Source of the DNA: Candidatus Nomurabacteria bacterium
GTDB lineage: Bacteria; Patescibacteriota; Minisyncoccia; Phycocordibacterales; UBA9973
Length of the DNA stretch: 55,037 bases
Reading direction: 5' to 3'
NCBI GenBank assembly: GCA_026396065.1
Contig: JAPLXO010000010.1
Coordinates: 57,073 to 112,109, forward strand
A program made the position numbers and the translations under genes. The notes under the pieces are model-generated. The model was not told where the DNA came from. It made no database searches and saw only the letters and a list, made by a program, of their open reading frames with translations. Positions 7,257-15,350 of the stretch are shown here, one piece after another. The stretch's first letter is position 1, and every line of letters starts with the position of its first letter.

Positions 7257-8624
7257 ATGGCAATACAATCAAAAAATCCAGCTACAGAAGAAGTAATAAA
7301 AGATTATAAAGAATTATCTAACGAAGAGTTAGAGCAAAAAATACAAAATGCAAAAGAGTCTTTTCTTTCTTGGAAAGAAACTTCTTTTTTTGAACGTTCA
7401 AAATTAATGCATGCTCATGCTACATATTTAAGACTTCATGCAGAAGAAATGGCGATACTTGCAAGTATAGAAATGGGTAAAACAAAAAATGCAGCGCTTA
7501 CTGAAATTGAAAAATGTGCATTTACTTGTGATTATTATGCTGAAAATGCAGAGCGTATTTTATCTCCAGAAAAACTAGACACACCTGCACAAGAAAATTA
7601 TGCATCTTTTGAACCACTAGGTATTGTATTTGCTGTTATGCCTTGGAACTTTCCATATTGGCAAGTGTACCGCTTTGCTGTACCTGCATTAATGGCTGGT
7701 AACGTAGGACTTTTAAAACATGCATCAAATGTGCCAGGATGTGCTGAAGCAATGGAAAAAGCATTTTTGGAAACAGGTTTTCCTTCAGGGGTTTTTCAAA
7801 ACTTATTTTTAAGTTCTTCTCGTGTTGAAAATGTAATTCGTGATTCACGTATAATAGCTGTCACTTTAACAGGTAGTGAAAAAGCTGGAAGAAGTGTAGC
7901 CTCTATTGCTGGAGATGAAATTAAAAAAACAGTTTTAGAGCTAGGTGGCAGTGATCCATTTATCGTTTTAGATGATGCTGATATTGAAGCAGCTGCTGAC
8001 AGCGCAATGATTGGTAGAATGCAAAATAATGCAGGCCAAAGTTGTATTTCTGCAAAAAGATTTATTGTGATTGATTCTATTGCTGAAAAATTTACTAAAG
8101 CTTTTGTTTCTCGTTTTGAAAAATTAATAATTGGTGATCCGCTTTCATCTGAAACAAATGTCGGACCTTTAGCAAATGAACAGGGGCTTTTGGAAATTGA
8201 AAGACAAGTCAATGAATCAGTTTCTCTGGGCGCAAAAGTTTTATATGGAGGTAAAAGATTTGGAGATAAGGGATATTTTTATATGCCGACAATTTTATCT
8301 AATGTAGCAAAAGGAATGCCAGTTTATGATGAAGAAGTATTTGGGCCTGTGGCACCTATAATAGTAGTATCTTCAGAAGAAGATGCTATACGTATTGCTA
8401 ATGATACTCCTTTTGGTTTAGGGTCTACTATATTTACTAAAGATTTAGAAAAAGCCAAAAAATTAGCAAAAAAAATAGAGGCTGGAAATGTATTTATTAA
8501 TGGTTTTGTTCGCTCTGATCCACGTGCACCATTTGGTGGTATTAAGCGTTCTGGTTATGGACGTGAACTTTCTGACTATGGTATAAAAGAATTTGTGAAT
8601 ATTAAAAATGTGTGGATTGTCTAA
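7257..8624 (+). CDS. NAD(P)-dependent aldehyde dehydrogenase, succinate-semialdehyde type
   Basis: Oxidises an aldehyde to the acid with NAD(P). Visible motifs are VMPWNFPYWQVYR (substrate and cofactor pocket), TGSEKAGRSVAS, the general-base region LELGGSDPF and the catalytic Cys in NAGQSCISAKRF. FGPVAPII and PFGGIKRSGYGRELS are typical of the GabD/YneI branch. The 455-aa length fits that short class. The start is 3 bp after the TPP enzyme stop, so they are almost certainly cotranscribed and coupled. It would take the semialdehyde released by the upstream decarboxylase, giving succinate if the substrate is 2-oxoglutarate. Enzyme class is firm; the exact aldehyde is inferred. Confidence 0.9.
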   Translation: MAIQSKNPATEEVIKDYKELSNEELEQKIQNAKESFLSWKETSFFERSKLMHAHATYLRLHAEEMAILASIEMGKTKNAALTEIEKCAFTCDYYAENAERILSPEKLDTPAQENYASFEPLGIVFAVMPWNFPYWQVYRFAVPALMAGNVGLLKHASNVPGCAEAMEKAFLETGFPSGVFQNLFLSSSRVENVIRDSRIIAVTLTGSEKAGRSVASIAGDEIKKTVLELGGSDPFIVLDDADIEAAADSAMIGRMQNNAGQSCISAKRFIVIDSIAEKFTKAFVSRFEKLIIGDPLSSETNVGPLANEQGLLEIERQVNESVSLGAKVLYGGKRFGDKGYFYMPTILSNVAKGMPVYDEEVFGPVAPIIVVSSEEDAIRIANDTPFGLGSTIFTKDLEKAKKLAKKIEAGNVFINGFVRSDPRAPFGGIKRSGYGRELSDYGIKEFVNIKNVWIV

Positions 8625-8636
8625 ATATTAAATAAT

Positions 8637-9248
8637 ATGAAAAAAATAGTACTTTTTGATTTTGATGGAGTGCTCGTAGATACATTGCTTATTTATTATG
8701 GAATAAGTAAACAAGTTAACAGTGACATGTCACTCGAAGAGTATAAAACTTTTTTTGAAGGAAATATTCATGATGCGATAAGGCAAGATGGAAGTATGAG
8801 AAAACCACATAAGGATTTTCATAGAGAATTTGAACCATTTATACGAGAAATAAAAATACCACAAATATTAAAAGACATTTTAAATAATTTAGCTCACAAA
8901 TACACTTTAATTATAGTGTCTTCAACACCTACAAATGCTATTAAACAAATTTTAAAAAATGAACGAGTTGAAAATTGTTTTACAGATGTATTGGGCGCAG
9001 ATGTACATACGTCAAAAATAGTAAAAATAAATAGTTTACTTGAAGAATATAAAATAGAACCAAAAAATGTATTATTTATTACTGACACATTGGGGGATAT
9101 ACGAGAAGGAGAAAAATGTAATGTTCAATCTATCGCTGTATCTTGGGGTTTCCATGAAAAGGAAGTGCTCGAAAAAGGGAAGCCATTTGCAATTATTGAT
9201 AATCCTATAGATTTAGAAAATAAAGTAGATGAATTTTTTGTAGTATAA
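8637..9248 (+). CDS. HAD-superfamily phosphatase
   Basis: 203-aa haloacid-dehalogenase hydrolase resembling phosphoglycolate phosphatase or beta-phosphoglucomutase types. Motif I is FDFDGVLVD with the nucleophile Asp, motif II is IVSST, a Lys follows in the HTSKIVKI region, and motif IV is ITDTLGD. The inserted segment after motif I is a small helical cap (about residues 18-75). It starts 12 bp after the dehydrogenase and probably belongs to the same operon. The physiological substrate cannot be read from sequence. Confidence 0.85.
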   Translation: MKKIVLFDFDGVLVDTLLIYYGISKQVNSDMSLEEYKTFFEGNIHDAIRQDGSMRKPHKDFHREFEPFIREIKIPQILKDILNNLAHKYTLIIVSSTPTNAIKQILKNERVENCFTDVLGADVHTSKIVKINSLLEEYKIEPKNVLFITDTLGDIREGEKCNVQSIAVSWGFHEKEVLEKGKPFAIIDNPIDLENKVDEFFVV

Positions 9249-9256
9249 TTAGTTTA

Positions 9257-9841
9257 ATGCATCATAAATATCACACAGAAGGAATAATACTAGGAAGTAA
9301 TGATTTCGGAGAGACTGGAAAGTTTTACTCTATTTTTACGCGTGAATTGGGAATGATAAATGCTACAGCTCAAGGTGTGAGGAAGATGTCTTCAAAATTG
9401 CGCTATGTTTTGCAGGACTTTAATTATGTGAAAGTCGACTTAGTTCGTGGTAAAGAATTGTGGAGAATTACTAGTGCTTCAAAAACAAATGAGTTAGAGA
9501 AAATTTCTAAGACAAAAATTGGGTTGATAACTCTTGCAAATATTTCACGTCTATTAAAAAGACTTCTTTCTGGAGAAGAACAAAATGAGGCTTTATTTGC
9601 AGATTTAATTGATGGTTTGCGTATTTTAGAGATAAAAGTAGAAAAAGGGGAAAATTTAAATAATATTGAGACTGTATTAGTTTTAAGAATTTTATATAAT
9701 CTTGGATATTTTAGTAATGATAAAAATATTTCAAGTTTGATACTTTCTCCTTTCACAGAAGATGTATTATTATATGCAGAAAAAAATCGTTCTATTATTT
9801 TGTCACAAATAAACAAGGCTTTAGGTGAAACACAAATGTAA
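9257..9841 (+). CDS. recO: DNA repair protein RecO, short form
   Basis: RecO helps load RecA on SSB-coated single strands in the RecFOR route. The OB-fold N-terminus shows YHTEGIILGSNDFGETGKFYSIFTRE and MINATAQGVRK, a family signature. The middle has the ANISRLLKRLL helical region. At 194 aa it is shorter than the common 230-250 aa, and the C-terminal zinc-binding Cys cluster found in some members is absent. TATAAT at 9244-9249, inside the end of the previous gene, lies 7 nt before the ATG, so it can be transcribed alone. Confidence 0.85.
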   Translation: MHHKYHTEGIILGSNDFGETGKFYSIFTRELGMINATAQGVRKMSSKLRYVLQDFNYVKVDLVRGKELWRITSASKTNELEKISKTKIGLITLANISRLLKRLLSGEEQNEALFADLIDGLRILEIKVEKGENLNNIETVLVLRILYNLGYFSNDKNISSLILSPFTEDVLLYAEKNRSIILSQINKALGETQM

Positions 9842-9894
9842 CACCTGCCCCATAAAAGATTTTAAAATCTTGTTCGGGGTGTTATAATTAAACA

Positions 9895-11823
9895 ATGGAA
9901 ACAGACGAAGAAAAAGAAAAACTTCATCGCTTGGAAGATATGAAAACAAAGCTTTTCAGCAAGAGTTATAAATCTATTCTTGCCAAGCGTTCTGGGATTT
10001 TACATAGAACACATTATGACATCGCAGATGAATGGCAAAATGAAGAGCATGCTGAAAATTTAACAAGTAAGATATTTATGAAAACTTCTTTATTTAAAAA
10101 ATTCTTTATTTTTTCGATAGGTTTTTTCCTAATAGCACTTATTTTTGCTGGATATACTTTTTTCGGTGGAGGAAATACTGTTTCAAATGAAAATATAGAT
10201 ATACAAATTTTAGGAAATACCTTTACAGCAGGAGGAGAAGAATTACCGTTACAAATTGAAATTACAAATAAAAATAGTGCTGCTCTTGAGCTCGCTGATT
10301 TAATTGTAGAATATCCAAAAGGTTCATCTACTGATTTATCTCAAGATGTTAATCGTATTCGTGATTCTCTGGGTACTATTCCAGCAGGAAAGGTGCAGAC
10401 AGATAATGTAAAAGTTGTTTTATTTGGTGAACAAGGAAGTACACGACCAGTAAAAATTTCTATCGAATATCGTGTAGAAGGAAGCAACGCAATTTTTGTT
10501 AAAGAAAAAGATTATTCTGTTTCTATTAGTTCTGCGCCAATAGATCTTTCTATAAATGCACCTGATGAAATGAGTCCAAATCAAGATGTTACTTTTATTG
10601 TTAAAACAAATTTAAATGCAACGAAACCAATTTCAGGTTTATTGCTAAAAGTAGATTATCCAACTGGTTTTCAAATTACGACATCTAATCCTACACCAAC
10701 AAATGGTTCCAATATTTGGGATTTAGGTGATCTTTCTCCTGGAGCAGAAAGAGACATTAGTATTACTGGAAAAATAATTGGAGCAGGTGAAGGTGAACAA
10801 AAAAGTTTTCATTTTTTTGTAGGATCTCCAAATGCTTCCGATAAATCATCTATTGGTGTAATTTTTAATTCTGTTGGGCATACTGTATTAATTAAAAAAC
10901 CTTTTATTCAAGCAAGGCTTTTGGTTAATGGAGTTTATCAGAGTGAGTATGCATCTGATTCAAATACAAATATTTCTGGATCTATTGAATGGGTTAATAA
11001 TTTAACAACAAAATTAAATGATGTTTCTATTGTCGCTAAAATTTCTGGTAGTGCTTTAGATAAAAATAAAATAATTAGCCAAAATGGTTTTTATAATTCA
11101 CTAGATAATACTATTACTTGGGACAGAAATTCTCTTTCTCAGTTTACTCAGGTTGATCCTGGAGATACTGGAACTGTAGATTTTTCTTTACATCCAGTTT
11201 CACTTTTTTCTTCCGGAGGATTAGTTAGTGATCCATTAATACATATTGATGTTTCTATTAGTGGTAAACAACCACAAGAAGGAAATACTGTAAGTATGTT
11301 GACTGATTCTGAATCTAAAACAATTAAAATAATTTCTGATCTTGGTTTTATAAATAAAGCACTTTATTATTCTGGAGCGTTTCCAAATACTGGACCTATT
11401 CCTCCAAAAGTAGGACAAGAGACCACTTATACAGTAGTTTGGTCTATTTCAAATACTTCAAATAATATTTCTAAAGCAAAAATAAGTTCTACTCTTCCTT
11501 CGTGGGCTAGATTTGTAGGGCCTGTTTCTCCTGCTGCTGAAGATTTGCAATATAATGCAAATACAAAAGAAATTGCTTGGAACATCGGCATAATACCAAA
11601 AGGCACTGGTATTGCTGGAGGTACAAAAGAAGTTTCATTTCAAATTGCCTTCACTCCATCTTTGTCACAAGTGGGTACCGCACCAATTTTGATAAATGAC
11701 TCTGCTTTGACTGCTCACGATGATTTTGCTAATGTAGACTTGAGAGTAAATAAATCGTCTCTTACTACAAATCTTGCTAGTGATTCAGCGTTGCCTTCTG
11801 GTGGTGCTAGAGTAGTACAATAA
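9895..11823 (+). CDS. Single-pass surface protein with DUF11/S-layer-like repeats
   Basis: 642-aa protein with a cytoplasmic charged N-terminus of about 65 residues (METDEEKEKLHRLEDMK), one membrane helix (FFIFSIGFFLIALIFAGYTFF, about 70-92), and a long extracellular part. The outer part looks like stacked Ig/DUF11-type beta domains: ISINAPDEM-type borders, VDYPTGFQIT, WDLGDLSPGAERDISITGKI, and later WNIGIIPKGTG. Such proteins are common in Parcubacteria envelopes, but their role is not known. The inverted topology (long inside tail, no cleavable signal) suggests an anchored scaffold. TATAAT lies 6 nt before the ATG, and an imperfect GGGGTGTT/AACACCTGCCCC hairpin overlaps this promoter. Confidence 0.75.
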   Translation: METDEEKEKLHRLEDMKTKLFSKSYKSILAKRSGILHRTHYDIADEWQNEEHAENLTSKIFMKTSLFKKFFIFSIGFFLIALIFAGYTFFGGGNTVSNENIDIQILGNTFTAGGEELPLQIEITNKNSAALELADLIVEYPKGSSTDLSQDVNRIRDSLGTIPAGKVQTDNVKVVLFGEQGSTRPVKISIEYRVEGSNAIFVKEKDYSVSISSAPIDLSINAPDEMSPNQDVTFIVKTNLNATKPISGLLLKVDYPTGFQITTSNPTPTNGSNIWDLGDLSPGAERDISITGKIIGAGEGEQKSFHFFVGSPNASDKSSIGVIFNSVGHTVLIKKPFIQARLLVNGVYQSEYASDSNTNISGSIEWVNNLTTKLNDVSIVAKISGSALDKNKIISQNGFYNSLDNTITWDRNSLSQFTQVDPGDTGTVDFSLHPVSLFSSGGLVSDPLIHIDVSISGKQPQEGNTVSMLTDSESKTIKIISDLGFINKALYYSGAFPNTGPIPPKVGQETTYTVVWSISNTSNNISKAKISSTLPSWARFVGPVSPAAEDLQYNANTKEIAWNIGIIPKGTGIAGGTKEVSFQIAFTPSLSQVGTAPILINDSALTAHDDFANVDLRVNKSSLTTNLASDSALPSGGARVVQ

Positions 11824-11837
11824 TTTTAACTAAAAAA

Positions 11838-13163
11838 ATGCAGAAAGAAAACAAAAAAGAAAATGAGTTGATGGAAAAAATAGTGAGCCTTTGTAAAAGA
11901 CGCGGTTTTATTTTTCAAGGTTCAGAAATTTATGGTGGAATGGCCGGTTTTTATGATTATGGTCCACTCGGTACACTTCTTAAAAGAAATATTGAGAAAT
12001 CGTGGATAAAGCAGTTTGTCGAGTTTAAAGAAAATGTATATTTGATTGATACGCCGATACTCATGCATCCTCGTGTATGGGAAGCATCAGGGCATACGGC
12101 AGAATTCGCGGATCCTCTTGTGGAGTGTAAAAAGTGTAAAAACAAGTTTCGCGCTGATCAGTTAGATAGTGACAAATGCCCAAATGATGGAGAAACACTT
12201 GGTGCTATTTCAAAATTCAATCTAATGCTTGAAACAAAAGTAGGAGCGTCAGAAGATACATCAATAAAAACATATCTTCGACCAGAAGAAGCACAAAATA
12301 TTTTTATTGATTTCAAAAATATTGTAGATTCTTTTTCACCGAAACTTCCTTTTGGCGTGGCTCAAATCGGTAAAGCATTTCGAAACGAAATTACCCCGCG
12401 AGATTTTATTTATCGTTTGCGTGAATTTCAAATAATGGAAATGGAATATTTTATTCACCCAGACATCGCATGGGAACCGATTTTCGATTCATTTTTGGCA
12501 GAACAAAAAGATTGGCTTGGCAGTATTGGAGTGGATATAGAAAAATTGCATCCAATGGAACATCCAGAATCTGGACGGGCGCATTATAGTAAAAAGACAG
12601 TTGATCTCGAATTCGAATACCCATTTGGGATAAAAGAACTCACTGGCCTCGCACATCGTGGAGATTTTGATTTAAAAAAACACGAAGAATTTTCTGGAGA
12701 AAAAATGGGAATTATGGATGAGGAGAAAGGAGAAAGAGTTGTTCCTCACGTGATTGAACCGACAATCAGTGTTGATCGAGCAATTTTAGCGCTTATGGTT
12801 TCTGCTTATCGTGAAGAAATAATAGGAGAAGATACTCGTGTATATCTCAAATTTCCACCACACATCGCACCATATAAAGCGTGTGTTTCTCCGTTATTAA
12901 AAAATAAACCAGAATTACAAACAAAAGCGCGTGAAGTTTTTTCTATTCTCAAAAAAGAATTTGGTTGGATTACATATGATGACAACGGCAACATCGGCAA
13001 ACGCTACCGCCGACAAGACGAAATCGGTACACCTTGGTGTATCGTCGTCGATTTCGACACACTCACAGATGATACTGTCACTGTCCGTGATCGTGATACT
13101 GGAACTCAAGAGAGAGTGAAAGTAATTGATTTAGTTTCTTATATAAAAGAGAAGTTGAATTAA
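11838..13163 (+). CDS. glyS: Glycyl-tRNA synthetase (single-chain class II)
   Basis: Charges tRNA-Gly. It is the alpha2 (eukaryote/archaeal-like, GlyQS) type and not the alpha2-beta2 form. KRRGFIFQGSEIYGGMAGFYDYGPLG is the family N-terminal signature. A zinc knuckle CKKCKNKF...KCPND sits near residues 96-118. Class II motif 2 is FRNEITPRDFIYRLREFQIMEMEYF, and motif 3 is in the PTISVDRAILALM region. The C-terminal anticodon-binding domain ends near 441. The length suits a compact bacterial enzyme. The start lies 14 bp after the surface protein stop. The use of one chain is normal for many CPR and Firmicutes. Confidence 0.96.
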   Translation: MQKENKKENELMEKIVSLCKRRGFIFQGSEIYGGMAGFYDYGPLGTLLKRNIEKSWIKQFVEFKENVYLIDTPILMHPRVWEASGHTAEFADPLVECKKCKNKFRADQLDSDKCPNDGETLGAISKFNLMLETKVGASEDTSIKTYLRPEEAQNIFIDFKNIVDSFSPKLPFGVAQIGKAFRNEITPRDFIYRLREFQIMEMEYFIHPDIAWEPIFDSFLAEQKDWLGSIGVDIEKLHPMEHPESGRAHYSKKTVDLEFEYPFGIKELTGLAHRGDFDLKKHEEFSGEKMGIMDEEKGERVVPHVIEPTISVDRAILALMVSAYREEIIGEDTRVYLKFPPHIAPYKACVSPLLKNKPELQTKAREVFSILKKEFGWITYDDNGNIGKRYRRQDEIGTPWCIVVDFDTLTDDTVTVRDRDTGTQERVKVIDLVSYIKEKLN

Positions 13164-13169
13164 AACTGA

Positions 13170-13628
13170 ATGAAAACCCTCACCCTCGCATTATTATTCC
13201 GTGACGAAAAAATTCTTCTCGCGATGAAGAAAAGGAAGTTTGGTGTAGGGAAGTGGAATGGGTATGGAGGAAAACTCGATGAAGGGGAAATGCCGATTGA
13301 TGGACTCGTGCGGGAAATAAAAGAAGAAAGTAATTTAAATATACCGAAAGAACTTTGCAAAGAGTTAGGATATATCGATTTTTATTTTAATGACAAAGAA
13401 GAATGGAATCAAAGAGTGATTATTTATCGTATTGATAATTTTGTTGGTGAGCCAGAAGAAACAGAGGAAATGATGCCGAAGTGGTTTCCAATTTCAGAGA
13501 TTCCTTGGCATGAAATGTGGAAAGGGGACGACCAATGGATTCCATACGTAATTACAAATAAAAAATTCAAAGGAGAAGTTCATTTTTCTGAAGGTGGAGA
13601 GAAATTGGTAAGTTGTGTAGTGAAATAA
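13170..13628 (+). CDS. Nudix hydrolase, MutT/MTH1-like
   Basis: 152-aa Nudix protein. The Nudix box is complete: GGKLDEGEMPIDGLVREIKE followed by ESNLNI, matching GX5EX7REUXEEXGU apart from the last Gly position. KFGVGKWNGYGGKL before it resembles MTH1-type enzymes that clean oxidised purine nucleotides such as 8-oxo-dGTP; this substrate is inferred. The ATG is 6 bp after glyS, suggesting readthrough from that gene. It converges with the reverse transcriptase, stop to stop, with 10 bp between. Confidence 0.9.
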   Translation: MKTLTLALLFRDEKILLAMKKRKFGVGKWNGYGGKLDEGEMPIDGLVREIKEESNLNIPKELCKELGYIDFYFNDKEEWNQRVIIYRIDNFVGEPEETEEMMPKWFPISEIPWHEMWKGDDQWIPYVITNKKFKGEVHFSEGGEKLVSCVVK

Positions 13629-13629
13629 A

Positions 13630-13661
13630 AAAATCAGACTATTTTTCAATAGCCTGATTAT
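13630..13661. terminator. Bidirectional terminator between Nudix and RT genes
   Basis: AATCAG-a-CTATT pairs with AATAG-c-CTGATT, flanked by A-rich and T-rich runs. It overlaps the last RT codons and could stop transcripts from both strands. Confidence 0.55.
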
Positions 13662-15057
13662 AGAATTTAATGAGTGCATCTGGATTTATTTTTTCATATT
13701 TTTCCAATGCTTTTTTGAGTTGTGAAGGAATATTCGCATATGTTTTATACACAAGTAAAATATAACCTATGTATCCTTTTGCTTTTCCTTGGATACTACT
13801 ATCTTGTAGTGATACATCTTGTTGTGCGTCAATGCAAGCATGATGCAAAGCAGAACGAATTTTCCTCTGTAATTTTTTAGGAATTGTTGGTCTAAAATAA
13901 TACCAGGGCGTCCATGCTTTTAAGCAATGTCTCGCTCCAGCTATTTTGTCATCCACCATTTCTTTTAGTTCTGCTCGAGTTTTTCTGTGCCTCACTAAAC
14001 GTAACCCCGTAACAAGTGGTACTTCAACTCCTACTTCGTAGATATGAATTTTCTTTTTATTGAATTTCCATATAGTAGTTTTTTCTATCGTAGCGATCAC
14101 TTTACGCAATTCTTTAGAAAGCTTAACCTTGGAGAGATAAGAGTCAGTGCTAATAGTTATGTTATCAACATATACTGAAATACATTGATGTGTGTCTGGG
14201 TAAGATTTTGGAGTTCTATATCTTAAAAAAGATTTGAAACTCGAAATCATTTTTGTGTGTGACAATACAAGTGCCATCGCAATTGGTGATGTGGGGGACC
14301 CCTGCACTAATTTGTTTTGATATGTAAGTACTTTGGACAAAATTTCAGCCATGTCATTACACAATTCGTACATTTCCTCTAGTCCGTTTGGTTTACGTAT
14401 TTGAGCACGTAATGCCTTGTTTGCCTTGTTTGTGAACAATAAACGCCTTTTTTTGAATCGCAGATCTAGATAAGTTAAATCGTACCGATTCTTACTTTCC
14501 CAGGCTTCAAAAATTGAATCGTTAGAGGTAATTTCACTTACTTTTTTGTCGACAAGTCCGTTGATTACTTCCTCGTCAACGGTGTCGTGTTTCTTTTTTA
14601 AGAACTCCCTGTGGTTTTTACTTCTCAGAAACTTTTTATATCTGAATTTGTAAAAACATAGTTCATCATATAGTAAATCTACTAGAGCATTTTTTAGTGA
14701 GAGCGAATCTACACAATGAAACGCATCTTTTAAGTCAACATCTATGATGAAGTTTGGAGTAGTGAAGACATGCGATTCTATACCTCCTAGTGTCGAGCGT
14801 TTCGGTACACCACCATAACAGTAATCGGCTATCATTGGACCTGTTGAGATCTTTGATAGGAAATTTTTGTAAATACTTTGTTGAACTAATTTTGTTGTTT
14901 CTTTTGGTGCGTGAATAGTTCTTTTCCCGCCTGAACGTTTTGGTATCGTAAAAATTCGATATTTTTGATTCGAATATACTTCTTCCAAATGTTCGACTTT
15001 TGTGTTTGTAGCATCTGCAAGTATGCGAAATGCTTCCATAGATAGCTGTTTTTCCAT
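13639..15057 (-). CDS. Reverse transcriptase, retron-like, with YVDN active site
   Basis: 472-aa RNA-directed DNA polymerase. RT blocks in order are RT1 FTIPKRSGGKRTIHAPK, RT2 YCYGGVPKRSTLGGI, RT3 (motif A) FIIDVDLKDAFH with the first Asp, RT4 LVQGSPTSPIAMAL, RT5 (motif C) SVYVDNITISTD, RT6/7 VTGLRLVRHRKTR, and a thumb region with IQGKAKGYIGYI. KSGGKR-like RT1, QGSPTSP and VTGL point to retron or related defence RTs; DGR (LPIG-type) and group II intron RTs fit less well. Two features are odd. Motif C is YVDN, with Asn in place of the second catalytic Asp. About 110 residues are inserted between RT3 and RT4. No effector gene, TR/VR pair or avd is nearby. Three hairpins lie just upstream. Confidence 0.88.
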   Translation of the reverse strand: MEKQLSMEAFRILADATNTKVEHLEEVYSNQKYRIFTIPKRSGGKRTIHAPKETTKLVQQSIYKNFLSKISTGPMIADYCYGGVPKRSTLGGIESHVFTTPNFIIDVDLKDAFHCVDSLSLKNALVDLLYDELCFYKFRYKKFLRSKNHREFLKKKHDTVDEEVINGLVDKKVSEITSNDSIFEAWESKNRYDLTYLDLRFKKRRLLFTNKANKALRAQIRKPNGLEEMYELCNDMAEILSKVLTYQNKLVQGSPTSPIAMALVLSHTKMISSFKSFLRYRTPKSYPDTHQCISVYVDNITISTDSYLSKVKLSKELRKVIATIEKTTIWKFNKKKIHIYEVGVEVPLVTGLRLVRHRKTRAELKEMVDDKIAGARHCLKAWTPWYYFRPTIPKKLQRKIRSALHHACIDAQQDVSLQDSSIQGKAKGYIGYILLVYKTYANIPSQLKKALEKYEKINPDALIKFYNQAIEK

Positions 15058-15096
15058 TTATTTGGGTTTTACATATTTGTTTATTTATTTTTCAAA

Positions 15097-15282
15097 GAAA
15101 ACCGGTCGCCGCAGATGTAGAACACCTGCGGCTCAATTCATTCTATGCACGTAGTGCATGCCTTGGTTAATATGGCATCATACCACAACCATCTGACGTT
15201 CAAATCCATAGCTAGAAACTAACTACTTGAAATAAAGAACTATTCAATGAAATGTTCATTAATAGAAACCGGGTTGTTTTTA
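15097..15282 (-). ncRNA. Candidate retron-type ncRNA upstream of the RT
   Basis: Three hairpins are stacked just before the RT start on its strand. One is a 10-bp stem (GCCGCAGGTG-ttcta-CATCTGCGGC on the minus strand, 15108-15132). One is ATGCAC-tac-GTGCAT (15145-15159). One is GGTT..TATG-atgc-CATA..AACC (15165-15190). Outside them, GAAAACCGG (15097-15105) can pair with CCGG-gttg-TTTT (15270-15281) with a 4-nt bulge, like retron a1/a2 ends, though weakly. No other gene occupies 15058-15350, so this array and the divergent M16 promoter are what the gap holds. Position and shape fit an msr-msd precursor; priming G and boundaries are not determined. Confidence 0.45.
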
Positions 15283-15350
15283 CAATAAACTTTTTTATAT
15301 TATTTGTCAATATTATATAATAAAGAAAATTTTATGATAGAATAGTCAGC

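Noticed and set aside
13170-13628. Nudix hydrolase as retron effector
   Set aside because: It is on the opposite strand, convergent with the RT and 6 bp behind glyS, so it looks like a housekeeping passenger, not part of an RT operon.
13639-15057. Diversity-generating retroelement
   Set aside because: RT motifs are QGSPTSP/YVDN; no avd gene and no template/variable repeat pair with A-to-N differences was seen near it.
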